Positions 53,073-64,000 of a DNA stretch of 64,000 nucleotides are shown here, one piece after another. Source of the stretch: Dichetophora obliterata (Eukaryota > Arthropoda > Insecta > Diptera > Sciomyzidae). The notes beneath the pieces are model-generated. The model did no database searches. It worked only from the letters and a program-made list of their open reading frames with translations, and had not been told where the DNA came from. The stretch lies in assembly GCA_963920525.1 (NCBI GenBank), contig OY986437.1, positions 111,902,715 through 111,966,714 of the forward strand, written 5' to 3'. Each line of letters opens with the position of its first letter. Within the stretch, counting starts at the first letter, position 1. Position numbers and translations under genes: made by a program.

Positions 53073-55120
53073 TAAAAAGCATTTTGCATTAGCCATCCAA
53101 ACAACAAAAGCAGCAGGGTTCCATTGAACGGGTGGATTTTAATTGCGAATTCAGATATGAATGTTCATAGGCATTTAAGGCAATGATCGTGGTCTAGTGC
53201 TCGAAAATTTAAGGTATTTTTAGGATTTTTTTAAAATGTTAAAACATTGACAACGATATTTAAACTTTTAAGGTGTATTGTAACTCTCATTCATCATCAA
53301 AAAAATGATTTTTTTAATTTAAAAAATTGTTGATCTTGTTCACGATCTTGTTCAAACGCTCTCAAGGAAAAGGGGCATGGGCGGTGTTGTAGATTTTGAC
53401 TGTTCTATTTATCTGAAAAATAAAAACCTAGAATATTATTAATCACTATGAGCGCAGCTATGACGCAGAATGACGCGCCTTTGAAAATTAAGTTCTTAAA
53501 ACAGCTTGTTTTCTACCGGTTATTAAACTTTGATTCTAGTTCCAGCGATAGCCACCGTTGTTATGAATAGCAATTTTAAATTTCAGATGATTCGGCTAAA
53601 TAGTTTTTGTTTTTTCTACAGCACCATGTCGAAAAAAAGTACTTTCGAGATAAATGCGTTTAAAAAGAATGAATGTAGACGAAACACTGTGGCTCGACAC
53701 CTACTAAAACGGCTGTAGAAGTGAAAATACAATGTTCAGTTGCTTTTTGACAAGACGAGGTGTAAAGTAACGTAGAAATCTAAAATCTACGGATTTATAC
53801 GTCCCGTCACGTTACGTTACGTTACGTTTATTAAAACCACTTGTATAAGAAAGCATTGTTTTAAACAATAAGTAAAAGAACGCACTGCTCAACTGAGATT
53901 AGATCACATTCCGTTACTTCTATTATAATTGGACATTAACGTCACAAAGACTATACTCTTGATATATGAAAAAATCAGTTTCATAAAAATTCTAAGCCTT
54001 AAATAATGCTGTTTTGATAAATATAATTTGTGAATGACAAGCGATCCAAATATTTGGACAACAAGATAATAACAACTATTGATGTTATATTTGCTGGAAA
54101 TATCAATGACATTGCATCCATGTAATATACGTTTGATATTTTAGATATTAAAACCCAATAATATCATTAACATTTACAAAAATAATTCAAAATTAATGTA
54201 CAATAATAATGTAATGCAATAAAATTTACTGGCGGGAAATTATTTTTTTAGTAAACATTAGGTATTTAAAATTTTTCTATTTAAAAATTGCTTTATTAAA
54301 AAAACCATTAAATTATGAAACTTATAAAGCTGCGAAAAAGCTTCGCTTCTCTCGTGTGTCCAGCGACGCATCTGTTTTTTGTTTGAATTTCCTTTTATGC
54401 ATAATAAACATTTTAAAAAATAGTTTTATTGCGTTTTATAGCTCTTAATATTTGTGGAACACTGTTTTCGATTTCCAAAAAGTTATTTTTTCCGGTTGCT
54501 GAGTAACATTTAGTTTAAAATCGATTTCAGATTTTTTTTGCATACATTTTATTGTAAAAAATAAGATATTTCAATTATAAAAATTATTTAGAATTTTTTT
54601 CAATACAGTCGCAATCCCCCGGGATCGTCAAAACAGCTCGAAATTGCAAGCCCTAATTACAACCCATCAAGTGAAAAAGAAATTAATTTTTTTTTAAATA
54701 GGACAATATACTTTAACACATTGTGTTAGTATAGAACAATTTATCGATATAATTTTTTTAAAGTCCCAAAAATCGTTTCGAATACAGCTTATATTACATG
54801 AGTTTGATATAGACAAGTTTAGTGAAGAAGCCTTATGTGCATACGTGGCAAGATCACATTCTTTCGCTACAAACGCTTCTGCTCTTTGCAGTGTAACATT
54901 TATATAGGTCGCAATTTGGTTAAAAATTTAAGTGGCATGCAACTTTTTACGCTGTTGCGTTATAGTTGCGTTAATGCTGATATATTATATTTTTATACCC
55001 TCTGGACCATATGGGGGGGACTAAATCCTCTAAAACCTCCCTTATGTACGGGCCTGCTCGGCACCACAAAACTTTGCTTTATACAGGGGAATATCAATAT
55101 TTGTTGATTAAAATATTATA
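53073..55120. other. Noncoding stretch with a (GTTAC)n run
   Basis: No recognised gene. (GTTAC)4 lies at 53811-53830. The open frames at 53.5-53.7 and 54.8-55.1 kb have no recognisable motifs. Confidence 0.45.
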
Positions 55121-58100
55121 TTAAGGGAGGGTTCTCCTGGATTTTTTTGGATTTGGCCGAAAAACAAGCAAAATTTGAGAATGGTTTGTGGGAAAATGAA
55201 AAGACATACGAACTTATGCTTTTGAACTTTGATTCGTGGTTTATTGACGAGTAAAAAAAAAAAAGATATTTGAAAAATTCAAAATGGCGGCTTGAAAATG
55301 GCGGATCTCGTCGACCTCTGCGCGCAAAACATCGACCTCCCGCGGACAGTGTGGGGCCTCAGGTAGTGAACTGAAATGAGAAATGTATAAAATTTATTAA
55401 AATTGATAACATTTCATATACCTGGAACCTAACTTCAATTAAGTTTGGTAAAAAAAACCAATTTTATGGACTTTTAAAAAAAAATTGAAATTTTTTGCTT
55501 TTTTTTTACTTAGATCTCGTTTAAAAATTATAAATAAACAATTTTTTATGCCAATGTTAGGTTCCAGGCGTACAAAAAAGTATATACTTTCAAACATTCT
55601 TTGAATGAAGGAAATCGGATCAATAGAACAAGCCCTGTGCTGTCCGTTAGATTAGAAAACATGGTTCCGAGAAAAACGCGTTTAAAGTTTTTAGAAAGTT
55701 TGCGTTGACATAACTTTCTTTTTTGATAAGTTATCACGACCATTATCAGTTCTTATAGGTTTTTGGGGTCGCTGATTACGAATTTGAGGTCAAATTTACA
55801 AAATTCAAAATGGCGGATCCATTATGGCGGATGAAAAAAATTTTGCATCTGCCAATTTCCAGTATAATGTCTATTGAAAGGTTTTTGTAGTCGCCGAATG
55901 TGAATTTATCATTACTTTTTTCGTAAAAAGGTATACAACAGCTAACAATTGGAACAAAATAACTTTTTCTTGCAATTTCAAAAGAAAATTTCTAACTACA
56001 GGCTTTCGCAATCGCGGAACGTGAATTTATTGTCAATTTGTTGTCAAAACATTTCACTTACATCAGTCGCTTATTCCGGGGCCATATAAAATTCCTTCTT
56101 CGATCTCGAAGTTCTGCTGCTTGACCATTTCCTGCAGACGATGCTCAAGGCGGGCGTTCCGAGCTTTCAGTGGTATTCTTCGTTCGGCGTTCGTGACCCT
56201 CTCAGCGTCGGCTGCGGCGGAGTATCGACAGGCCTCCGTGCCAACGCCAATTTCCATCGCGTCCATAATCCGCAGTAAAGATGCTCTCCCCTCGTTGAAT
56301 AGGCACGCAGCGATTAATGTAGAAATTTCGATCACTTGCCCTCCGCAGTGCAAGTGTTTTGGCGCCAATCTCCACACTGTTGCGTTGAATGATTCGTTGG
56401 AGTTTTGCGTATTCCCTCCAAGGCAACGTGTCAGCAGCTCTGTGGTAGAAAGGGCCTCGTAGATGGGCTTGATGGCTTCGGCAACATTATCGGCAAGAGG
56501 AGTGGGGTGTTTGAAGGTCGCTAGTGTTCCTTCTCTCTTCGCAACTTGCCACTTGCACCAAGTGGCACTTTTATCGGGACATAAATGATGTTGCGGATTT
56601 TCAGAGGTCGAGCATTTGTGATAATAAGTTGCCCATATAGCATTGTACATATCTTGAATGGAATTTTTGTTACTTCTAATCGCCTTGCCGTAATACACAG
56701 TCAATTCTGCGACAACTTTCTCTATCAATTTACCGGACCCCTTTCCACCGAGACCCTTTGTGGTCTTCTTTAACTGCCGAAGTCGACTTCCCATACGCTT
56801 CTGGACGTGGCCCACGCATTCCTTCTTCGATACCGGGCAGTCTGCATAGGGATTCAAATCAATGATAGCCTTGAAGGTTTTCGTGTCCCCGTCGCCGATG
56901 TAATTCGCGTACTTGACCCCGAGAAGATTTTCTGATCGCAGAAACATTTCCTTCCGGTGTGATTTGCGGTGCACTCATCGACATGGTTCTCGCTCCATTC
57001 TTCGAATTCTGGTGTTCCTTTCTTCGATGCCCAGTTGCGGCAGGCTTGGCAGTAAGACGATTTTACAATAACATCCAGAATTTTCACGGTGTGCTTGCCA
57101 ATAAGTGAGACGAGTCCAAACTGCGATGAAAAACCTCGCTTTTTCCACGACCCATCGCCGGAAATAGTCAAGTGCGTCGGCTCGTTACCCTCTGCAGCGT
57201 TGGCTTCAATTTCCTCGCGCACGGCCTTCTTTTGAACCATTTCGAAGACGGTCTTCGACGCAGTGTGCAATCTGTCCAGGAAATTGTAATAAATTTTGTG
57301 ACTGAATGAGTGTCTGATGTCCAGCAGGGAGCAAAAAATCCTCACACTCTCTAAACCACACCCGAGAACGCGAAAAACAAACATAAGTCGTCGGTTTATT
57401 TCGTAAACGTTGTGCGACATCGGAGACGACACTAACGAGCGCCTTTCGCACGAACAGTCTACAGTGAGTTTAAAGCCAACGCCTGGTCCAGCCACTTCCC
57501 CGAATTTCACTGCACCATGACACGACTTGCACACGAGAAATTCGCTCAACGCGTTGAAAATCAAGTAAAAATTACAAATAACGTAATGCGAGTTCCCATC
57601 GACGGGCACATCATCGTAATTGGCATTTTTCAGCTTTTTCGCTGATGAACTGACGTAGTCCGCCTCTGCTTCTGCCGTGAACTGATTCCCCTTGAAGATT
57701 CTCTTCTTCGGTGTACGAGAAAGTTTGCCTCTGTATTTCGGCATTTCAGCGAAAAAACTCCGAAAACAAATAGAGAAATACACGAGCGCGAAAACAACAA
57801 ATAATAAGGTTATGGCGACTTTGTGCCGTATCGCTAATTTTTCGTAGGTGCTGCTACCTATAATACAGATTACAATACGTGAAAAGGAGTTGCATTACCA
57901 ACCGTTATTCGTTTCGGAGCATAAGGCGTCATCTAGGGCCGCGCGGTGAATCGGTCCCCGAGCGTCCCGCGCGCGCGTGACATGGGTACGTTTGACACGC
58001 TCTAGCTCGAGAAATACGCGTCGTATTGAAATATCCCTTGGCACAAACATTCTACATATATGTAACTTTCATTTTATGTAAAAAAAATCGATTTTTTCAA

Positions 58101-58126
58101 AAAAATCCAGGAAAACCTTCCCTTAA
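55121..58126 (-). mobile_element. TTAA-flanked Kolobok/Mutator-type DNA transposon
   Basis: TTAA at 55121-55124 and 58123-58126 flanks ends GGGAGGGTTCTCCTGGATTT and its mirror AAATCCAGGAAAACCTTCCC (3 mismatches over ~25 bp). The element is 2998 bp and carries one transposase on the minus strand. TTAA is the target of piggyBac and Kolobok families; the ends start GGG rather than CCC, and the enzyme is not piggyBac-like, so Kolobok is the better fit. The 5' leader (57.9-58.0 kb) is unusually CpG-rich (GCGCGCGCG, CCGCGCGG). Confidence 0.85.
56063..57744 (-). pseudogene. Mutator/Kolobok-type DDE transposase, single frameshift
   Basis: It starts MPKYRGKLSRTPKKRI at 57744. FLVCKSCHG and VDCSCERR give a zinc-binding look; then comes SGDGSWKKRGFSSQFGLVSL (first catalytic Asp), then SYCQACRNWASKKGTPEFEE and HVDECTANHTG. 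Near 56950 the frame shifts, with ~20 nt of the usual G-K-M-E-V-D stretch apparently lost. It resumes KEMFLRSENLLGVKYANYIG, then DGDTKTF (second Asp), RQLKKTTKGLGGKGSGKLIE, AIWATYYHKCSTSENPQHH and NSNESFNATVWRLAPKHLH (Glu). It ends EEGILYGPGISD. The pattern matches insect proteins labelled Mutator-like transposase domain. One lesion separates it from a full enzyme of ~570 aa. Confidence 0.85.
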
Positions 58127-58835
58127 CCAAGAAAAAATACTTAAAAACATCTTTAGCCCAGTTAAAAATAACAGAAGAATGAAATAATGTTAAAATTTGG
58201 TGAATCGTGCTTAATGACTATTGATTTTTTATCAGTTTTTTTTAATCAGCAGCAAAACATAAGCAATTTATAAATACGTTTTGCTTCCAACCTTCCAAAC
58301 TGTGTTCAAACTGTGTTCGGCTAACAAATTTCATATAAAACAAATTCTGAATGTACATTTGATTTTCGAAAAATTCTTGAAAAAGACCAGTCTAATGTTC
58401 AAAATAGATAAAAATATTTTAACAGAATTTTTGGTTTTTAAATTTCATTTCTAAATAAAATTAAATAAAAATAATTCAATATGTTAGAAGGCATAAAATA
58501 ATTATTAAATAATTATTACTATTATAAAACTATTATTAACTAATAGCAAAATTAATTATGTTTTGGTGTTTATAGTTTATTATGTAATATTTATGTATTA
58601 TTAAACATTTATTTATTATAACTAATTGAAAATTATGTATTTTTATATTATTTATAAATTATAACTTATTATTAGAGCCATGATTCATTGCACAAGGCAT
58701 GTTTTTTTGTTGACATCTTTAAAACTGAATATCCTTTATAACATTTCAAATCAGAAAAATGTCCTTAACATGGTATTTTAAACCAGAGGCCGTACTGAGT
58801 ATGCATTTTATAATAAAAAGCAATAAATAATAATT
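58127..58835. other. AT-rich noncoding stretch
   Basis: Dominated by ATTATTA/TAATTA runs (58440-58680). No gene or structured repeat was recognised. Confidence 0.45.
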
Positions 58836-58839
58836 ATCT

Positions 58840-60255
58840 TGTGACTTTTAAAATTTTGAGCAAAATATAACAATTATTTCTGCTTTTTATTTTTTAGGGC
58901 AAAAATAAAAATCAAAATTTGCCCGATATTTTTTTGGTCACAAAATAGCTGGTATGTTTTGATTTTTATTTTTTAAGGCAAAAATAAAAAGTAAAGTTTT
59001 GCCCGATATTTTTGTGGTCACAAAATAACTGGTATGTTTTGATTTTTATTTTTTAAGGCATAAATAAAAAGCAAAATTTGCCAACCTATTTTGGAGCACA
59101 AAATAACTTGTAAATACTGATTTTTATTCTTTTATTCAACAATTAAAAGCAAAATTAGTTTTTCAGTTTGCGTTTGAAAAATTTATATTAAGGAATTTAT
59201 GTCATTTCGTAAGGCTTTACCTAGTACTCTGTTCGTTTGCGTGAAATTTCGCTGGCAATATCTATTTTTTTGTTGCGTGAAAATTTTTGAAGGTATTATT
59301 ATGTTGCGAACAACCAGTTGACGTTCTGCTCAAAAATGTTGACACAAAAAAATAGAAAAATCAGAAAATCACGTCAGTTCTTTGATTTTTGTATTTTTTG
59401 AATACATTAATATAAAAAACCTTCTAGAATTTATATGCACGCGGATGATATGGTTTGTTTTGCAGCTGGACAAATCGTGAACTTATTGCTGCAAGCTGCA
59501 GAGATTTGCGAGCGCCCTACTGATAATGTGCACCCATATTTGCATATTAGATTTCGTCGCTTTATGGAACATAGCAACCTCTTTTTTTCTCATCACTGGG
59601 CTGGCCTTCCCTTTTTTGATAAAATTTATGTCCACTGCAATATTTAATTGGATAAATTTTTAAAATAACACAAAAATTATAAATAAAATTAGAAACTTAC
59701 TTTTTTCTTTTGTTTGCTGACTGATATTTGTTTGACAACTGCCACTTTTTGCTCCAAAATAAATAGGCAGTCCAATTAAATTGCCGTGAAAAATGTTGCT
59801 CATAAACATGTTGCGATAAATTTTCACAGCGGAACAGAGTACTTCTCTGGCGAACATGTTAAGAAAATGTACACGCTTGTTTCGCAGCTTTAATTTTTCA
59901 TGTAGAGATTTGAGTGAAATTTTACGTGAAACTGAACAGAGTACTATGCTTAAGGGGCCTTAAAAATATTATGTAAGAAGATTCTTTGCAAATTTTTCAA
60001 ACGTAAACTGAAATACTAATTTTGCTTTTAATTTTTACATAATAGAATAAAAATCAATATTTACAAGTTATTTTGTGCTACAAAATATGTTGGGCAAATT
60101 TTGTTTCTATTTTTGCCTTAAAAAATAAAAATCAAAACTTACCAGTTATTTTGTGACCAAAAAAATATTGGGCGAATTTTGATTTTTATTTTTGCCTTAA
60201 AAAAATAAAAAGCAGAAATAATTATTATTTTTTGCTCAAAATTTTTAAAATCAAA
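58840..60255. repeat. Inverted repeat with 80-bp internal units, split by a MITE
   Basis: The left arm (58840-59210) contains three units of period 80 with CTGGTATGTTTTGATTTTTA and TTGCCCGATATTTTT. The right arm (59960-60255) mirrors them (TAAAAATCAAAACTTACCAG, AATATTGGGC). Between them sits the MITE copy at 59.2-59.95 kb. It is probably a larger fold-back element with subterminal repeats; the outer ends are not fixed. Confidence 0.7.
59221..59955. mobile_element. MITE with AGCATAGTACTCTGTTC ends, copy 2, carrying ~370 bp extra
   Basis: CTAGTACTCTGTTCGTTTGC at 59221 and GAACAGAGTACTATGCTTAA at 59935-59954 are the same ends as copy 1, in inverted orientation. Shared flanking interior (GCGTGAAATTTCGCTGGCAA, AATAGGCAGTCCAATTAAA) is separated by ~370 bp absent from copy 1 (about 59300-59700), with a small open frame (59435-59647) of no recognisable motif. 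Either copy 1 is a deletion product or copy 2 gained an insert. Confidence 0.7.
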
Positions 60256-60347
60256 ATGGAATCAATTTTAACAATCTGAGAGGAGTTTAATGGTACCTTC
60301 AAAACGGCGGTGCGACAATTTTTTCATAATGCTTTTTGGTTTGAAAA

Positions 60348-62196
60348 TCTAATATATAAAAATAAATGTTTGTTTGTTTGTTCGTTCGCTATGCGCTGCA
60401 ATACCGTTCATCCGATTGCGATAAAACTTTGTCAACCTATTGCTTGCACTTACGCGAACAATATAGGCATATTTAAAATTTGCCACACCCCCTTTTGACG
60501 CCCATAAATCAATAAAAATGCTATATTTTAGACAATTTTTGTCGTATTAAACTGAAATTTAATAAATAAGTTCGTATGATCACTATGGGTAACTATACTT
60601 AAAATGGGCGTGGTCTCACTATAGCTACGCCTACTTTTAATAAAAGATAAAGAGACTTCCAAATTACTCGTCCGATTTAGCTAAAATTTTGGCGCTGGAT
60701 TTGTTTCGAGTACGAGATGGTTTAGAAAAAATTGCCACACCCCTTTTACCGCCCGAAAATATATAAAAAATTCGCGATATCAAATTGCTTTGGAGTTATG
60801 GGTCGCACAGCTTCGAAATTCGATATTCAACCACAATTTACACATGTCGTGCCACTGATGACATTTTATGGGAATTAAACAAGGGGAGTGGAACGTCCAA
60901 TGCAACCAAAACTTGCGATATCGAATAATTTTGGAGTTACATGTCACACAGCATCGGAAGTCAGTATTCGACATCAATTTATGCATACAGTTTCATTGAT
61001 AACATTTTATGAGCGTTGGAAACGGTGGAGTTTCACCTCCCTCCATACAACCAAAATTTGTGCTATCGAATAGCTTTGAAGTTATAGGTCGTACAGCATC
61101 AAAATTCAGTAATCGGCCTAAATTTACACATGCAGTTTTACTAAAAACATTTTATGGATTTGGACAAGTACAACCCAAGCATGCAAAATCGAATAGCTTT
61201 AAATTTATGAGTAACATAGCGTCAGAATTCAGTATTCGACCTCAAATCATACATGCAGTTTTATTAATAACATTTTATGGGCGTAGAAAAAGGGAGACTG
61301 GCATCTCCCATACAACCCAGATTTGAGCTATCGAATAGCTTTGGAATTATAGGTCGCACAGCGTTGGAATTCAGTATTGGATCCGAATTTACATAAGCGC
61401 TTTCATTGGTAAACTTTTTTGGGCGTTGGATAAGGGAGAGTGACACCTCCCATACAACCCAAATTTGCGGTATCGAATAGCTTCTGACTTATTTGTCGCA
61501 CAGCGTCGGAACTCAGCATCCGACCTAAATGTACACATGCCATTCAATAAGATTAAATTAAAATTGAAAAGATTCAATCGATGAGATTAAATTTTATGGG
61601 CGTTTGCCAAGGGACCTCTTATTTGAGCCAAATTTGTGATATTGAATTGCTTTGGAGTTATAGGTCACACAGCGTTGGTATTCAGTATTCGATCCGAACT
61701 TACATATGTACTTTCATTGGTAACATTTTTTGGGCGTTGGATAAGAAAGAGTGACACCTCCCATACAACCCAAATTTGTGGTATCGAATAGCTTCTGAGT
61801 TATGTGTCGCACAGCCTAAATGTATTCGACCTAAATGTATACATGTCATTCAATGAGATTAAATTTAAATTAAAAAGATTCAATCAATGGGATTAGATTT
61901 TATGGGCGTTTGCCAAGGGACCTCTCTTATTTGAGCCAAATTTATGATATCGAATTGCTTTGGAGTTATAGGTCACACATCGTCGAAATTACGTATTCGA
62001 CCTTAATTTACACATTCAGTTTCATTGATCCCATATATTGGACGTTGGTAAATGGGGCATTGCACCTCCCATACAACCCAAATTTGGGATATCTAGCAGC
62101 TTTGGATTTATAGGTCGCACAGCATCGAAATTCAGTATTCGACCTCAATTTACACATGCAAGGGAGCGTGGCAGCAACGCGCCGGGTTTCAGCTAG
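60348..62196 (+). mobile_element. Helitron, non-autonomous, with both ends visible
   Basis: The 5' end is TCTAATATATAAAAATAAAT preceded by A; the 3' end is CAGCTAG followed by T. Helitrons insert between A and T. A hairpin GCGTGGCAGCAACGC (62166-62180) lies 16 bp before the 3' end. The body includes GTTTGTTTGTTTGTTCGTTC, then CATCCGATTGCGATAAAACT, and then the minisatellite. No Rep/helicase ORF. Length 1849 bp. The same family supplies the pieces at 33.9 and 41.0/46.1 kb. Confidence 0.85.
60775..62165. repeat. Minisatellite array within the Helitron
   Basis: About eleven diverged units of ~115-150 bp. Each holds versions of CATACAACCCAAATTTG, then ATCGAATAGCTTTGGAGTTA, then TAGGTCGCACAGC, TTCAGTATTCGACC, TTTACACATGCAGTTTCATT and ACATTTTATGGGCGT. 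Unit length varies through internal indels. Small frames here are shadows of the repeat and are not genes. Confidence 0.85.
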
Positions 62197-63540
62197 TCTA
62201 AAAACAATTATTATTTACAGTCTCTGCTTTAAACTGAATATTTTTTATAAATAATTGCTTTGTGTTTTTATTGTTTTATTTATTAAAATTTTTTATTATT
62301 TAATATTAACTATATATTAAAATACCCATACTTAATTATTTCTCGTTTATTTAATATGTTTTACTTTGTGTTATTAAAAACTTTAATTTTTTAAAAATTT
62401 TTAAAAATGCATGAGTCTTCAATGGAATGTTTTTAAACGATTATTTGGAAAATAACCTCCAGTGTATGGGAGTAACCACGCCCACATGTCCAATAACGCA
62501 TTATTTTGGCACATATTTTTCAAATAACGTACTTGATGATTGCCTAAGTTTTTGTTTTCTTGGCTTTACTGGTTCTCCAGGTATTGCGAAAAATGTGATC
62601 ATTTGTATGGGAGGTGATATGCCCACTTGTCCAAAGTTGTTAAAAACTCTTTTTTTTATTTTTCTATACTTAAATCACTAAAAACGTCATCAAAATAATT
62701 TATTCCCTCTAGTTTGTACCAGTCATTCCATTGTGCAGTGCTCTGTATGGCTCGCACAAGACAGGTAGGGCAGATTTAAAACATTTCAAACCAGAATTGT
62801 TTATGGAGATCACAAACATTTTTTTTGGGTATTTTTTTAAATTCTTTTATGTATGTAATCTTTTTAAAAATTTTCTAGGTGACCGATAACGTTTTTTTTT
62901 TAAATTATTTATAAAAAATTTATTAGTTTTAAGGAAATTTTTTTATAAAAATCATTCTCAAGTTTGCCAGTGGCAGTTTTTATTAATGACTGTACACCGA
63001 TTACTTCTAAAGTACCTGACCGATTTGCGTAAATTTTCTTTTAAAACTTAAAGGCCACACTCATTGTGGGCTTCTTACAGTTTTTTAAAAAATGTTTAGT
63101 ACTTTTTAAAATATTTAACAAAAACCTTGTTAATTTTGATAAAAGTAAATCCGAAGTTGTTCGTAATATGGGAATTATTTAGAAAACTAAAACTTCCAAA
63201 ATATACATTTTTAAAAAGACCGAAATTAAAAACAAACCAAACTTTAGGAAATAAATAAACTTAAAAATAATTTTGTATCCCAAACTATTTCTTTTTACTC
63301 ACCGTTATCATATTCACTAAAAAAAGTCGGAATAAAAACATTTTAACGCCTTTATTTATAAAGGAATTTATAAAAATTATTATAATCAGACAAACAAGGA
63401 AAACATTAAAATAATAAGATATTAAACATTATAATATATAAATAAATTAATAAAGAAGACAAAGAAATTGATAAAAAAACAAATTCAATTTTTTTTCTTA
63501 CATTAAAGTGGTTTTAAAGTCGAATTTTTAAAATTTTTAT
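62197..63540. other. AT-rich noncoding stretch
   Basis: The text right after the Helitron (CTCTGCTTTAAACTGAATAT) continues the repeat that also appears near 58722 (TTTAAAACTGAATATCCTTT). No gene was recognised. Two GTATGGGAG(T/G) plus CCCAC(A/T)TGTCC blocks occur near 62464 and 62607. Confidence 0.45.
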
Positions 63541-63547
63541 AAATTTC

Positions 63548-63645
63548 AGCGGTTAATCGGATATTCGATTAATTTTGCTGCAAACAATTGTAATTAATAA
63601 TCGATGTCTTCGATTAATCGGGTGATCGATTAACCGATTTATATT
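63548..63645. repeat. Cluster of ATTAATCG/CGATTAA words
   Basis: CGGTTAATCGGATATTCGAT then TAATTTTGC, and TCGATTAATCGGGTGATCGA then TTAACCG, form overlapping palindromes. This resembles hAT-type terminal regions, but the partner end is not in the window. Confidence 0.4.
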
Positions 63646-64000
63646 TTTCACATCATAAATCAAGCTTTTAAATTATATCTATTTCTTTTTTTATGATTAA
63701 TAATCATGGTGGAATGACATAACATGCACAGACATAAGGTCCATGGACATATCATTGATGCAGGTAATAATGGACTACCAGTAAAATTAATTGTTGAGTA
63801 TTTTGTTTTTCTTTTAAAGAATTGTTAGTTACTGTGAAGTGTAAAGGCCGACTTAGTGCTAGAAATTTTCTGCTTTCAAAAAATCGATTCAATTCTTTTC
63901 TGTCATCCTGACGTCACTAAATCGATCACAGAACATCCGAATTATTAATAACTGCAAAATAATTAAAAAGGGAATTTATTTGATTTTGTAACTAGAGCTA

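Noticed and set aside
51387..54660. One large hAT element between the two CCCGGGAT-containing sequences
   Set aside because: The ends match only partly, no 8-bp duplication is visible and no transposase lies between them.
60348..62196. Several short open frames in both strands of the Helitron
   Set aside because: They follow the minisatellite unit and its indels, and have no conserved protein pattern.

Overview
This 64 kb window is AT-rich, intron-poor in host terms and built almost entirely of transposable elements. The element families point to a higher dipteran insect: LOA-type and RTE/BovB-like non-LTR retrotransposons, Tc1/Tc3/mariner elements, hAT relics, short Helitrons with internal minisatellites, Penelope-type hammerhead motifs and many TA-flanked MITEs. 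Introns of 58-72 bp also fit. A tephritid or calyptrate fly is plausible, but the sequence cannot decide the species. I recognise no conventional host gene; the one possible exception is a spliced 3' gene fragment inside a fold-back element at 15.6-16.0 kb.

Layout. 0-9 kb: a repeat-motif cluster, a Ty3/gypsy-type Gag remnant (-), a hAT relic (+) and a broken LOA-clade retrotransposon (-, 4.55-8.96 kb). 9-14.5 kb: palindromic MITEs, noncoding DNA, a TATCGAT cluster and one unrecognised ORF. 14.55-18.67 kb: an element with a 9-bp target-site duplication (TSD) and long inverted ends. Inside it sit a second element (CACTGTG ends, TAA TSD, ~720-bp arms) carrying a two-exon gene 3' end and a tRNA-like Pol III box, and a deleted mariner transposase. 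19-23.5 kb: hAT relic and fold-back repeats. 23.58-25.24 kb: a young Tc3-type element whose empty target site is preserved at 21.43 kb. 26.4-27.9 kb: a non-autonomous element with five exact 47-bp tandem repeats.

28-35 kb holds transposase relics (unknown family, hAT, mariner), a MITE and a Helitron fragment. 35.09-38.85 kb is the most complete element: 8-bp TSD, ~450-bp terminal inverted repeats (TIRs) and a three-exon gene for a 784-aa hAT-like transposase with no visible lesion. 39.43-47.11 kb is a nested stack: an RTE retrotransposon inside a Tc1-type IR/DR element, probably inside a Helitron, inside a hAT-type element. 49-53 kb has two hammerhead-like motifs with covarying stem II, a tRNA-like sequence and MITEs. 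55.12-58.12 kb is a TTAA-flanked element with a nearly intact Mutator/Kolobok-type DDE transposase. 58.8-62.2 kb holds an inverted repeat interrupted by a MITE, then a complete-looking Helitron with a long minisatellite. The rest is noncoding.

The window works as a TE graveyard with a few young arrivals. The elements do not form one pathway; the useful information is in relative insertion ages, and in which transposase (hAT-like 784 aa, Tc3, TTAA family) could still mobilise non-autonomous relatives.
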